This document shows, piece after piece, positions 1 to 8,877 of a stretch of DNA of 16,150 nucleotides; the stretch's first letter is position 1, and every line of letters starts with the position of its first letter. Origin of the DNA: Endomicrobium sp. (GTDB lineage: Bacteria > Elusimicrobiota > Endomicrobiia > Endomicrobiales > Endomicrobiaceae); NCBI GenBank assembly GCA_031262135.1, contig JAISIG010000033.1, positions 1 through 16,150 on the forward strand. The letters are read 5' to 3'. Position numbers and translations under genes: made by a program. A model generated the notes under the pieces. That model did not search any database, was not told the origin of the DNA, and saw only the letters and a list, made by a program, of their open reading frames with translations.

Positions 1-1689
1 CTTGATAATATGCAACTTGAAAAAGAAAGAGGAATTACAATAAAAGCTAAGTCTGTTAGAATGGATTATATTCATTCAAATAATACTAGATATATATTTA
101 ATTTAATTGATACACCTGGACATGTTGATTTTAGTTATGAAGTTACTAGAGCCCTTGTTGCTTGTGAAGGAGCTATACTTGTAATAGACGCTACCCAAGG
201 TGTTGAAGCTCAAACTATTGCAAATGCATTACTAGCCAAAAAGGCTAGATTAATTATTATTCCAGTAATTAATAAAATTGATCTTGTTAACTCTAACATT
301 AGTAGTACGTGTAAACAAATTCAAAGTGAACTCAACATTGATAAAAAACCACTTCTGATAAGTGCAAAAAAAAATATTGGGATAGACACATTAATTAATT
401 CATTGATTAATGATATTCCACCAGCAAAAATTATACTAGATACTTCACTATTAGCCATAATATTTGATTCTTTTTATGATCCATATCGTGGAGCTGTACT
501 GTTAATTAGAGTGTTTGAAGGAATAATTAGAAAAAATATGAAGATTCTATTTAGCCCATCGCATAGAGAATATAAAGTTTTAGAAGTTGGATATATGAAG
601 CTTTCTATGGTGGAAACTGATATTCTTTCTTCGGGAGACGTTGGATATATAGTTACAGGGATAGGGATAAAAGACATACATAATATAAAAATAGGAGAAA
701 CTATTACTGATGTAAGTAGGAATCAAGTCAAAAAAGATTTAAAGCTTCATAATATTCATGAACAAAGTACTCCTTTTATATTTGCAAGCATTTACTCTAA
801 TAACATGTCTGAATATAATAATCTCAAAATTGCTTTAGAGAAATTACGACTTTCTGATTCATCATTTAATTATACTGCAGATAAATCGCAAGCCTTGGGA
901 TTAGGATTTAGATGCGGTTTTTTAGGGTCTTTACATATGGAAATTATACAAGAGCGCCTTGAAAGAGAGTTTAATCTTAATATTATTATTACTTTTCCAA
1001 GTGTAGTATATAAGTTTAAATATAAGGGGAATGTAATTACAATAGATCATCCTTCTCAAATTCCTAATAACATTAAAATTGCAGAAATTTTAGAACCATA
1101 TGTTGAAATTGTTATTACTACTCCTGTAAAATATTTAGGTAAAATTATAGAATTATGTCACCAAAAACGTGGCAGTCAAAAATTCATGAAGTATGTAAGT
1201 ACTATTAGTGTGATGTTAACATATAATATTCCTTTAGCAGAAATAATTATTAACTTTCATACTGTATTAAAATCAATATCAAAAGGATATGCTTCGTTTT
1301 CTTATAAACATATAGGATTTGAATATAGTGATTTAGTAAAATTAGAAATGTTAATAAATTTTACAGTAATAAATGAATTAACTATAATTGTACATAGGAC
1401 TAAAGTGTATAATGTTGCTAAGATATATATAAATAAATTGAAAGAAATAATTCCAAGACAAATGTTTAATATTCCAATACAAGCAAAGGCAAACAATAAA
1501 ATTATTGCTAGAGAAAATATATCTGCATTACGTAAAGATGTACTAGCTAAATGTTATGGTGGCGATATATCTAGGAAACGTAAATTATTAGAAAAACAAA
1601 GAGAAGGTAAACTTAAAATGAAAAAATTTGGGAAAGTTTATATTCCTTCTGATACTTTTATTAATTTATTTAAAATAAGTTTAGATTGA
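1..1689 (+). CDS. lepA: Elongation factor 4 / LepA GTPase (5' end outside window)
   Basis: LepA (EF4) is a ribosome-associated translational GTPase linked to back-translocation and 30S biogenesis. The reading frame is open from base 1. The first codons give LDNMQLEKERGITIK, which matches the LepA switch region, so the ATG at base 10 is an internal Met. About 40 residues, including the P-loop, lie outside the window. Visible motifs in order are DTPGHVDF (G3, bases about 109-132), NKID (G4), SAK (G5), the elongation-factor domain III/V signature ALGLGFRCGFLGSLHMEI, and the LepA-specific C-terminal block ending AKCYGGD with a basic KRKLLEKQREGK tail. The visible 562 codons plus the missing part equal the family's usual ~600. 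The stop is TGA and lepB follows 22 bases later. The lepA-lepB pairing is common in bacteria. Function is assigned from family membership; no lesion is visible. Confidence 0.96.
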   Translation, partial: LDNMQLEKERGITIKAKSVRMDYIHSNNTRYIFNLIDTPGHVDFSYEVTRALVACEGAILVIDATQGVEAQTIANALLAKKARLIIIPVINKIDLVNSNISSTCKQIQSELNIDKKPLLISAKKNIGIDTLINSLINDIPPAKIILDTSLLAIIFDSFYDPYRGAVLLIRVFEGIIRKNMKILFSPSHREYKVLEVGYMKLSMVETDILSSGDVGYIVTGIGIKDIHNIKIGETITDVSRNQVKKDLKLHNIHEQSTPFIFASIYSNNMSEYNNLKIALEKLRLSDSSFNYTADKSQALGLGFRCGFLGSLHMEIIQERLEREFNLNIIITFPSVVYKFKYKGNVITIDHPSQIPNNIKIAEILEPYVEIVITTPVKYLGKIIELCHQKRGSQKFMKYVSTISVMLTYNIPLAEIIINFHTVLKSISKGYASFSYKHIGFEYSDLVKLEMLINFTVINELTIIVHRTKVYNVAKIYINKLKEIIPRQMFNIPIQAKANNKIIARENISALRKDVLAKCYGGDISRKRKLLEKQREGKLKMKKFGKVYIPSDTFINLFKISLD

Positions 1690-1711
1690 CGTTTAATAGG
1701 CAGGTGATATA

Positions 1712-2401
1712 ATGGAAGAAAGACTATTTATCATTGGGTGTATAATATTACTTATAAACATAAGCATGATTCTTATAAGAAAATATTATAAACCAATATC
1801 TTCAAATAAACTATTTAAAGATATATACTCATGGGTTGATGCTGGATGGACTTCTTTAATTGCATCAGCCTTTATTATGTTTTTCTTAATACAAGCATTT
1901 AAGATTCCATCAGGAAGTATGAACAATACTCTAATTGAGGGAGATCACATCTTTGTAAATAAGTTCATTTATGGAATTCGTCGTCCTTTTCACCAAACAG
2001 GGAAGCGTTATATAAAAATACAAAATATCAAGCGTGGAGATATTGTTGTTTTTCAATGTCCACCAAAGGCAATGACAGTTTTTGAAAGATCAACTGGAAT
2101 AACAAAAGACTTTATTAAAAGATGTGTAGGTATAGCAGGAGATACTATTGAGATTAAAAACAACAAACTTTTTGTTAATGGAAAGTTAATATATGAACCA
2201 TATGTTATTTCAATAAATGAAAACCATGCAGAATGTAATAATTTCGGTCCTATTGTTATTCCACAAGGGCATTACATGATGTTAGGAGATAATAGAGATG
2301 TATCTTTTGATTCTCGTTTTTGGGGAACATTACCTGACAAATATATTAAAGGTAAAGCATTTTGCATTTACTGGCCTATAAGTAGATGGAGATTATTATG
2401 A
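1712..2401 (+). CDS. lepB: Signal peptidase I
   Basis: Membrane-bound leader peptidase that removes signal peptides from proteins exported by Sec or Tat, acting on the outer face of the inner membrane. The protein is 229 aa. Two hydrophobic segments (residues about 5-22 and 48-64) resemble the two-helix anchor of Gram-negative LepB. The catalytic Ser-Lys dyad is clear: Ser69 in IPSGSM and Lys136 in FIKRCVGIAGD. The later family boxes GDIVVFQCP and MLGDNRDVSFDSRFWG are also intact. A good ribosome site (AGGTGA, 1702-1707) sits 4 bases before the ATG. The stop codon overlaps the start of nfeD (ATGA), implying translational coupling. It is a functional partner of secA, about 2.5 kb downstream in the same run. 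Confidence 0.96.
   Translation: MEERLFIIGCIILLINISMILIRKYYKPISSNKLFKDIYSWVDAGWTSLIASAFIMFFLIQAFKIPSGSMNNTLIEGDHIFVNKFIYGIRRPFHQTGKRYIKIQNIKRGDIVVFQCPPKAMTVFERSTGITKDFIKRCVGIAGDTIEIKNNKLFVNGKLIYEPYVISINENHAECNNFGPIVIPQGHYMMLGDNRDVSFDSRFWGTLPDKYIKGKAFCIYWPISRWRLL
2388..2391 (+). promoter_or_regulatory. Ribosome binding site deciding the nfeD start
   Basis: GGAG lies inside the last codons of lepB, 6 bases before the ATG at 2398. An in-frame ATG at 2386 overlaps this GGAG and has no ribosome site of its own, so the 2398 start is preferred. Confidence 0.6.
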
Positions 2402-2832
2402 TGACATATTCTACATGGATATTATTTTCATTAGTTTTCATAACTTTAGAAATATGCATTCCATCATTTTTTTTCTTCTTTTGTTTGACAATTGGTGCTT
2501 TATTTGCAGGATTGTTTTCTTTTTATTTCAAATCTTTTTATAATATAGATTTAATTTTTTTCTTTATAGGATCTTTTGCATCATTGTACTTAATTAAACC
2601 TATTTTTAAAATGATTATGAAATCAAAATTCACACATTTACGTTCTAATGTTGATGCTCTAATAAATTCTAAAGCTAGAGTAATTACTACTATAACTCCT
2701 ACTGATGTAGGCTTAGTAAAAGTGTCAAATGAAATATGGAGAGCTAAATCTAATGTAGAAATTACAGTAGGAGAAACAGTGATTATAGCAAGTATAGATG
2801 GAACAACATTAAGCGTCTATAAAATACATTGA
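2398..2832 (+). CDS. NfeD family membrane protein, short form
   Basis: Small membrane protein of the NfeD family, 144 aa from the ATG at 2398. The N-terminal half is hydrophobic, with about three membrane segments (residues about 7-24, 26-44 and 51-68). It includes the family-typical turn IPS followed by a Phe-rich stretch and GALFAGL. The C-terminal part (from about residue 85) is the soluble OB-fold domain (GLVKVSNEIW, then GETVIIASIDGTTLSVYK). Short NfeD proteins lack the ClpP-like serine protease domain of long forms, so no protease activity is expected. They are usually encoded beside an SPFH/stomatin gene, as here, and are thought to work with it in membrane microdomains or membrane quality control. 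It overlaps lepB by 4 bases and the stomatin gene follows closely. The exact cellular role is inferred only. Confidence 0.88.
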   Translation: MMTYSTWILFSLVFITLEICIPSFFFFFCLTIGALFAGLFSFYFKSFYNIDLIFFFIGSFASLYLIKPIFKMIMKSKFTHLRSNVDALINSKARVITTITPTDVGLVKVSNEIWRAKSNVEITVGETVIIASIDGTTLSVYKIH

Positions 2833-2835
2833 AAT

Positions 2836-2842
2836 AAGGTGG
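2836..2842 (+). promoter_or_regulatory. Ribosome binding site deciding the stomatin start
   Basis: AAGGTGG, 9 bases before the ATG at 2852. An in-frame TTG at 2843 directly abuts this site and is too close to be served by it, so 2852 is chosen. Confidence 0.6.
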
Positions 2843-2851
2843 TTGAGAATT

Positions 2852-3751
2852 ATGGATGTATTAGTTTGGCTAACACTATGTTTCATAATTGTTCTTGTAG
2901 CAAATTCTATTAAAATAATAAGACAATATGAAAAAGGCCTTGTTGAAACCTTAGGAAAATATACTGGTACAAAAAATTCTGGGGCTAATATTATTATTCC
3001 AATTTTTCAGAGAATATTAAGAGTAGATATGAGAGAACGAGTGATAGATGTTCCTCCTCAAAGTGTCATAACAAAAGACAATGTCTCTGTACTCGTTGAC
3101 GCAGTAATTTATTTTCAAGTTACTGATCCTGTAAAAGTTGTATATAATATAGAAGATTTTGCTATAGCAGCTTTGAAATTAGCACAAACCAATTTAAGAA
3201 ATGTCATTGGGGATATGGAGCTTGATAGTACACTTACATCAAGAGAAAATATTAATACACAATTAAGAGCAGTCCTTGATGAAGCTACTGATAAATGGGG
3301 AGTGAAAGTAACAAGGGTTGAAATCCAAAAAATAGATCCTCCAAAAGATATAACAAATGCTATGTCTAAACAAATGAAAGCAGAAAGAGAAAAAAGAGCT
3401 AATATTTTAGAAGCAGAAGGGCTTAGACAAGCTGAAATTCTTAAAGCCGAAGGAGGAAAACAAGCTGTTATACTTGAGGCTGAAGCGTTAAAAGAAAAGC
3501 AAATATTAGAAGCTATTGGAAAAACAGAAGCTATAAAAAAAGTAACAGAAGCAGAAAAATATAAAATAGAAACTCTTTATAAAGCCATTCATAATGGGCA
3601 TCCAACGAACGATCTATTACTAATAAAATACTTAGATACTTTAAATAAAATTGCTAATGGAACAGCTACAAAAATTTTTCTTCCACTTGAAACTAGTAAA
3701 ATGATGGCTTCCATTGGTGCCATAACAGAAATTCTTAGAAAAAATAAATAA
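2852..3751 (+). CDS. SPFH/stomatin-like membrane protein (QmcA/HflK-C relative)
   Basis: Stomatin-type membrane scaffold, 299 aa. A single N-terminal hydrophobic segment (residues about 3-20) is followed directly by the SPFH/band-7 domain. Recognisable parts are the YEKGLVETLGKY strand, IIIPIFQRILRVDMRE, DVPPQSVITKDNVSV (residues about 67-80), DAVIYFQVTDP and the DMELDSTLTSRE block near 121-132. After the domain comes a long Ala/Glu/Lys-rich coiled coil (about 172-245) with repeated EAE/KAE units such as ILEAEGLRQAEILKAEGG, then a short C-terminal region. These proteins form large oligomeric rings in the membrane and modulate proteases or other membrane proteins. The adjacent nfeD is its standard partner. 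QmcA-like is the best description; the substrate is unknown. It ends 5 bases before hemW. Confidence 0.9.
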   Translation: MDVLVWLTLCFIIVLVANSIKIIRQYEKGLVETLGKYTGTKNSGANIIIPIFQRILRVDMRERVIDVPPQSVITKDNVSVLVDAVIYFQVTDPVKVVYNIEDFAIAALKLAQTNLRNVIGDMELDSTLTSRENINTQLRAVLDEATDKWGVKVTRVEIQKIDPPKDITNAMSKQMKAEREKRANILEAEGLRQAEILKAEGGKQAVILEAEALKEKQILEAIGKTEAIKKVTEAEKYKIETLYKAIHNGHPTNDLLLIKYLDTLNKIANGTATKIFLPLETSKMMASIGAITEILRKNK

Positions 3752-3756
3752 TTTTA

Positions 3757-4845
3757 ATGTTAACAAGTGTATATTTACATATACCGTTTTGTTATAATAA
3801 ATGTTTTTATTGTAGTTTTTTTTCTGTTAAATATAATAAATTCATTGTAGATGAATATGTTAATGCTTTAATCAAAGAAATGTCTTTATTCAAAAATCAA
3901 TCAATATATTCATTTTATATAGGAGGAGGGACTCCTTCTATATTATCTACAGTACAACTTCAAAGCTTATTAAAGAATATAAATAATGTTTTATATTTAA
4001 ATAAACCAAAAGAATTTACAATTGAACTTAATCCTGATTCTACATCTTTGGATAAACTAAAAATATTAAAAGATTCTGGAGTAAATAGATTAAGTTTAGG
4101 TTTACAAACAGTTCATGATAGAGAACTTAAATATCTTGGCAGGACATATACCTTTCAAACGTTTATTAATATATATAAACTAGCAAGAAAAGTAGGATTT
4201 AGTAATATTAATATTGACTTGATATATGGATTTCCATATCATACAACAAATAGTTGGAGAAAAACTTTAGATATAGTTTTAACGTTGAGTAGTGAACATT
4301 TATCTATTTATCCTATGATGTTAGAAAAAAATACTTTTTTTTACAAAAAAAATCTCAACATTAATGATAATGTACAACGTAATATGTATAAATACACTGT
4401 AACAAAGCTATCTAACTATCAATATGAACATTATGAAATTTCAAATTGGGCAAAAAAAAACAAAGAATCTTTACATAATATACATTATTGGAGAAACAAC
4501 GAATACATAGGTATAGGAGCTGGTGCATCAGGATATTTAAATCATACAAGATACAAAAATATTGATAATATATTGAAATATATAGATTTAATACAACGTA
4601 ATATTAATCCAAAAGCTGAAGTTGAAAAGATTAATAAGCTTACCAATAGAGTAGAAAGTATAATTCTTGGATTAAGACTTCTAAAAGAAGGTGTTCCAAT
4701 TAAGTATTTTACTGAGTATAGAAAGCATTATATTGCTCTTAAAAAATGTTTACTTAATAACCTATTAATAAATCATAACGGGAATATTATGCTGAATCAA
4801 AAATATGTGTTTGTTTGTAATCAAATTCTTTTACAATTTATATGA
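3757..4845 (+). CDS. hemW: HemW, radical-SAM heme chaperone (HemN-like)
   Basis: Radical SAM protein of 362 aa. The 4Fe-4S motif is Cys12-x3-Cys16-x2-Cys19 in the context HIPFCYNKCFYC, followed by Ser-Phe. True oxygen-independent coproporphyrinogen oxidase (HemN) carries a further Cys there, so HemW is favoured. Other family marks are the SAM-binding GGGTPS (residues 57-61), SLGLQT, IDLIYGFP and the C-terminal NNEYIGIGAGASGY. HemW binds heme and delivers it to membrane targets. Many genomes mislabel it as coproporphyrinogen III oxidase. The start lies 5 bases after the stomatin stop with no evident Shine-Dalgarno sequence, so translation probably depends on coupling. Nothing else in this window concerns heme. 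Confidence 0.91.
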   Translation: MLTSVYLHIPFCYNKCFYCSFFSVKYNKFIVDEYVNALIKEMSLFKNQSIYSFYIGGGTPSILSTVQLQSLLKNINNVLYLNKPKEFTIELNPDSTSLDKLKILKDSGVNRLSLGLQTVHDRELKYLGRTYTFQTFINIYKLARKVGFSNINIDLIYGFPYHTTNSWRKTLDIVLTLSSEHLSIYPMMLEKNTFFYKKNLNINDNVQRNMYKYTVTKLSNYQYEHYEISNWAKKNKESLHNIHYWRNNEYIGIGAGASGYLNHTRYKNIDNILKYIDLIQRNINPKAEVEKINKLTNRVESIILGLRLLKEGVPIKYFTEYRKHYIALKKCLLNNLLINHNGNIMLNQKYVFVCNQILLQFI

Positions 4846-4869
4846 GATGCAAAAGAAAAGGATCAAATT

Positions 4870-7296
4870 ATGATAAAAGGTATTTTAAAAAATATTTTTG
4901 GATCTCAAAACTATAGAGATTTGAAAGTAATTAAATTAATAGTCAATAAAGTTAATGCTTTAGAACTATTGATAAAAAAACTCACAGACAAAGAATTAAA
5001 AAATAAAACTATTGAATTCAAACAACGTATATTACAAGGCCAAACTCTTGATGAGATTTTGCCAGAAGCGTTTGCTTGTGTTAGAGAAGCATCAGTAAGA
5101 ACTATAGGGTTAAGACATTTTGATGTACAAATTATGGGAGGGTATATTCTTCATAATGGAAAAATAGCTGAAATGAAGACAGGAGAAGGAAAAACTTTAG
5201 TAGCTACTTTACCTGCATACTTAAATGCTTTATCTGGAAATGGAGTTCATATAGTAACTGTAAATGATTATCTTGCAAAAAGGGATCATAATTGGATGAA
5301 AGCTATTTATGAAAAATTAGGATTAACAGTTGGATATATTGAACAAAGTACAACTACCAAAAATAGAAAAATAGCTTATCATTGTGATATTACTTACGTA
5401 ACAAACAATGAACTTGGATTTGATTATTTAAGAGATAATATGGTGTTAAGAAAAAACGATAAAGTGCTTAGGACTCTTCATTATGCTATTGTAGATGAAA
5501 TAGATTCAATATTGATTGATGAAGCGAGAACTCCATTAATTATATCTGGGAATAGTGAACTAAAAGATAAAAAATATTACATATCTAACAGTATAGTATT
5601 GCAGTTAAAAGGGAAATATATAACTGAAGAAGAAGAAATTAAAGCAAAATATTCTGGTATTAGTTTAGAAAGTGGTAGTGACTATATTATTGATGAAAAA
5701 AACCATTCAGTAAGTTTAACAGAAAATGGAATCAAAAAATCTGAAAAATTATTAGGAATAACCAATCTTTATGATGATGTTCAATCAGAATGGGTTCACC
5801 ATATTCTTCAAGCAATTAAAGCTAATAAATTATTTCATAAAAATATTGATTATGTTGTTAAAGATGACAATATAGTGATAGTTGATGAATTTACAGGTAG
5901 ATTAATGTATGGAAGAAGATGGGCAGATGGATTACATCAAGCTATTGAAGCCAAAGAACATTTAACAATCCATAATGAAAATATAACATTGGCAACCATA
6001 ACCTTTCAAAACTTTTTTAGAATGTATAGAAAACTGTCAGGGATGACTGGTACAGCTTTAAATGAAGCTAACGAATTTTGGAAAATTTATAAATTAGGTG
6101 TTGTTGAAGTGCCAACAAATAAGCCTATGATAAGAAAAGATTATCCTGATGTAATATACCGAACAGAAAAAGAAAAAATACATGCAATAATACAAGAAAT
6201 TGAATTATGCTGGAGAAAAGGCCAACCTGTACTAGTAGGTACAAGATCTATTGAAAAATCTGAAAGAATTTCTAAATATTTAACAGATAGAGGAATTCCT
6301 CATAATGTTTTGAATGCTAAACATAACGAAATTGAAGCTAAAATTATTGCTAATGCTGGAGTAATTAGAGCAGTAACAATAGCAACAAACATGGCAGGAA
6401 GAGGAACAGATATTATTTTAGGAGCAGGCAATATAGATCAAAGAGAAGAAATAAAAAAATATGGTGGTCTTCACATTATAGGAACAGAAAGACATGAATC
6501 TAGAAGAATAGATAATCAATTGAGAGGAAGATCCGGCAGACAAGGAGATCCTGGTTCATCTAGATTTTTCTTATCTATGGAAGATGAGCTAATGAGACTT
6601 TTTGGCTCAGATAAAATATCAATTTTTATGAGGAAATTAGGATTAAAAGATAATGAGGACATACAACATCCATGGATAACAAAAGCTATAGCCACTGCAC
6701 AAAAAAAGATAGAAAATATGAATTTTGATTTAAGAAAACAACTTATTGATTTTGATGATGTTATTAATAAACAAAGGGAAATTATATATAAATTACGTAA
6801 TAATATTATAGAGAAAGATAATATCAATATAATAGTTTATTTTTTTATTAAAGATTCAATATTAAATCATATTAACAGTTTAGCTAAAGGAAATAAGTAT
6901 TTAACCTATAATGATTTAAAAAACATACGTAATTGGATATTAAATACTTTTTTATTTCAATATAAATTTAATAATTCAAAATCACTGATAAAACAAGATA
7001 AGATTAAATACGATATTTTGAAGGAGATACTTAAGATATATAAAGCAAAATTAGAAAATATACAAATTAACATACAACAAATAATTATTTTACAAACAAT
7101 AGATATATCATGGCGTCAAAATTTATCTTGTCTAGAACAGTTAAAACATGGAGTTAGTTTTAGAGCATATGCTCATCAAGATCCAAAATTAGAATATCAA
7201 CAAGAAGCTTTCATTTTATTTCGTTCTATGATGAATAAAATTAGAGATAAATCGATAGAACATATTTTTAAAATTTGTATTGATAAAACTTATTAA
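4870..7296 (+). CDS. secA: Preprotein translocase ATPase SecA
   Basis: SecA is the motor that drives secretory proteins through SecYEG. The 808 aa protein shows the Q-motif region LRHFDVQIMGGYILHNGKIAEM (81-102), Walker A TGEGKT (104-109), Walker B VDEIDSILIDEARTP (208-222), the VPTNKP linker, and the second nucleotide-binding domain motifs GTRSIEKSE, NMAGRGTDI and QLRGRSGRQGDPGSS. The helical scaffold end (LEQLKHGVSFRAYA) is also present. It stops right after the scaffold (IFKICIDKTY). The C-terminal linker and Cys-rich zinc motif that bind SecB and lipid in E. coli SecA (901 aa) are absent, which is known in some lineages. AAGGA at 4858-4862 lies 7 bases before the ATG. lepB (upstream) and lnt (directly downstream) act on proteins SecA exports. 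Confidence 0.97.
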   Translation: MIKGILKNIFGSQNYRDLKVIKLIVNKVNALELLIKKLTDKELKNKTIEFKQRILQGQTLDEILPEAFACVREASVRTIGLRHFDVQIMGGYILHNGKIAEMKTGEGKTLVATLPAYLNALSGNGVHIVTVNDYLAKRDHNWMKAIYEKLGLTVGYIEQSTTTKNRKIAYHCDITYVTNNELGFDYLRDNMVLRKNDKVLRTLHYAIVDEIDSILIDEARTPLIISGNSELKDKKYYISNSIVLQLKGKYITEEEEIKAKYSGISLESGSDYIIDEKNHSVSLTENGIKKSEKLLGITNLYDDVQSEWVHHILQAIKANKLFHKNIDYVVKDDNIVIVDEFTGRLMYGRRWADGLHQAIEAKEHLTIHNENITLATITFQNFFRMYRKLSGMTGTALNEANEFWKIYKLGVVEVPTNKPMIRKDYPDVIYRTEKEKIHAIIQEIELCWRKGQPVLVGTRSIEKSERISKYLTDRGIPHNVLNAKHNEIEAKIIANAGVIRAVTIATNMAGRGTDIILGAGNIDQREEIKKYGGLHIIGTERHESRRIDNQLRGRSGRQGDPGSSRFFLSMEDELMRLFGSDKISIFMRKLGLKDNEDIQHPWITKAIATAQKKIENMNFDLRKQLIDFDDVINKQREIIYKLRNNIIEKDNINIIVYFFIKDSILNHINSLAKGNKYLTYNDLKNIRNWILNTFLFQYKFNNSKSLIKQDKIKYDILKEILKIYKAKLENIQINIQQIIILQTIDISWRQNLSCLEQLKHGVSFRAYAHQDPKLEYQQEAFILFRSMMNKIRDKSIEHIFKICIDKTY

Positions 7297-7314
7297 TAAA
7301 TAAGTATCTATTTT

Positions 7315-8859
7315 ATGAGAATAACATATCAAAATAAGTATAAACCATTTATATATTGTTTATCAAGTGGGTTTTTTACAATGTGTTCTTTTCCAAATGT
7401 ATGTTGTGATTTTACAATATGGCTATCATTTATTCCATTAATTTACATTGTACTAACAAACAAAACTAAATACTCTTTTATATATGGATTTATATCAGGT
7501 TTTGTATGTAATATATTGAGCTTATTTTGGATTGTTCAACCATTAAATTTATATCTTGGGATTTTTAAAGCTAGTATATTATCTTTGCTTTTATGGATCT
7601 ATGTATCATTATACTGGGGAGTATGGAGTTTTTTTGTAAAGTTATTTTCAAAAATCGTCACTTATAATATAAATTTTATAATCTGCTGTTCCTGTCTATG
7701 GGTATTACTTGAATATATAAGAACATATTTATTTACTGGATTTCCTTTGATTTTAATTGGATATTCTCAATTTAAATTTCTCTCTATAATACAAATTGTT
7801 GAATTTACTGGAATATATGGGATATCATTTATAATAATATTTTTTAATTTTTGTTGTTATTTTTTATTAACAACAAATAAAAAGATTAATCTATCCATAA
7901 AAGATATTTTATATTACAAATTACAATATGTTTATATATCTTTAATTCTTTTTTTTTTCATTTTTATAATTGGAAAAGTAAGAATACATAAATTTAGTAA
8001 AAATTTTGGAGATGATAGTTTAAAAGTAGTAATAATACAACCAAATATTGAACAGTATAAAAAGTTAGATATTAACTATATCAATGATATTTTATTAAAT
8101 TTAGAAAGACATGTGAATAAAATAGCACAAACCAAATATGATTTGGTAGTATGGCCAGAAACTGCTATTCCAGCATGTATTCCACAAAATAAAGCTGTTT
8201 TTAAATATATAAGAAATATAATGCGTAAAACAAAATGTTGTAATATAATTGGAACAGTCTATAACAATATATATGGAGAGCAATCTAATGCTATCGTAGT
8301 AATAAGAGAAACAAGTAGTTTTTTATTGCATAAAAAAAAGCATTTAATTCCTTTTGGGGAATATATCCCACTAAGTTTTACATTTTTAACTAAAGTTTTT
8401 ATGCCATTGAATCAATTAGAAAACTTTATAAAAGGCACAGATGTGAATATCTTAAAATATAAAAATATTAATTTAGGAACACTAATTTGCTCTGAAAATT
8501 TTTTCCCTGAAATTGCAAGTCAATTTGTTATGAATGGTGCTAGAATTCTTACCAATCATGCAAATGATGCTTGGTTTAATAATACTGCTGTTTTATATCA
8601 ACATTTTATAATGAATGTATTTAGAGCTGTTGAAAATAGAAAAGTTGTTATGATTTCATCTAATTCAGGAATTTCTGGGCTAATAGATATTACTGGAAAG
8701 ATTATTATTAGTACTATTAATGGGAAAAGTACTGCCATTTCTTGCTCAGTAATGCAAAATCATTTCAAAACATTTTATACCTTGCATGGAGATATATTTA
8801 TCAAAATGTGTTTTGTTTTTGTCTTACTTATGTATATATTATATAATCCATATATATAA
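7315..8859 (+). CDS. lnt: Apolipoprotein N-acyltransferase
   Basis: Transfers a third acyl chain to the N-terminal cysteine of lipoproteins at the periplasmic side of the inner membrane, the last step of lipoprotein maturation in diderms. The 514 aa protein has about six hydrophobic segments in residues 12-222, then a nitrilase-like domain (about 236-480) and a final membrane segment (about 494-512). The catalytic triad is readable: Glu282 (VVWPETAIP), Lys341 (KKHLIPFGEYIP, with Glu349) and Cys392 (LICSENFFPE). The residues matching E. coli Trp237 and Tyr388 are Leu251 and Ser393. No clear ribosome site precedes the ATG, which is 18 bases after secA. A run of ten T at 7949-7958 lies within a Phe-rich membrane segment and leaves the frame intact. 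Identification is firm; activity of the variant active site is inferred. Confidence 0.94.
   Translation: MRITYQNKYKPFIYCLSSGFFTMCSFPNVCCDFTIWLSFIPLIYIVLTNKTKYSFIYGFISGFVCNILSLFWIVQPLNLYLGIFKASILSLLLWIYVSLYWGVWSFFVKLFSKIVTYNINFIICCSCLWVLLEYIRTYLFTGFPLILIGYSQFKFLSIIQIVEFTGIYGISFIIIFFNFCCYFLLTTNKKINLSIKDILYYKLQYVYISLILFFFIFIIGKVRIHKFSKNFGDDSLKVVIIQPNIEQYKKLDINYINDILLNLERHVNKIAQTKYDLVVWPETAIPACIPQNKAVFKYIRNIMRKTKCCNIIGTVYNNIYGEQSNAIVVIRETSSFLLHKKKHLIPFGEYIPLSFTFLTKVFMPLNQLENFIKGTDVNILKYKNINLGTLICSENFFPEIASQFVMNGARILTNHANDAWFNNTAVLYQHFIMNVFRAVENRKVVMISSNSGISGLIDITGKIIISTINGKSTAISCSVMQNHFKTFYTLHGDIFIKMCFVFVLLMYILYNPYI
8819..8847 (+). promoter_or_regulatory. Candidate sigma-70-type promoter for prfB
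   Basis: A perfect TATAAT at 8842-8847 has TTGTCT (4 of 6 matches to TTGACA) at 8819-8824, with a 17-base spacer. It lies within the 3' end of lnt and would start transcription near 8854, about 25 bases before the prfB frame. In DNA this A+T-rich, a chance match is quite possible. Confidence 0.3.
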
Positions 8860-8867
8860 TATATATG
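8849..8867 (+). repeat. AT-rich inverted repeat at the lnt stop codon
   Basis: CATATATA and TATATATG flank a 3-base centre (TAA, the lnt stop codon), giving a possible 8-bp stem. No T-run follows it, so it is not a convincing intrinsic terminator. It could arise by chance in such AT-rich sequence. Confidence 0.3.
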
Positions 8868-8877
8868 AAATAAAAGG

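Noticed and set aside
10-12. ATG at base 10 as the lepA start
   Set aside because: The codons before it (LDN) continue the conserved LepA switch region, and the P-loop would be missing. The gene simply begins outside the window.
3757-4845. hemW as oxygen-independent coproporphyrinogen III oxidase (HemN)
   Set aside because: The cluster motif is CxxxCxxC followed by Ser-Phe without the additional HemN cysteine, and the protein is shorter than HemN (about 450 aa).
6516-6827. Antisense open frame of 103 codons within secA, and shorter antisense frames in lepA, lnt, prfB, pssA and pckG
   Set aside because: They lie opposite strongly conserved coding sequence, have no recognisable family, and are expected by chance.
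8849-8867. AT palindrome after lnt as an intrinsic terminator
   Set aside because: The stem is almost all A-T, no T-run follows, and prfB begins 11 bases later.
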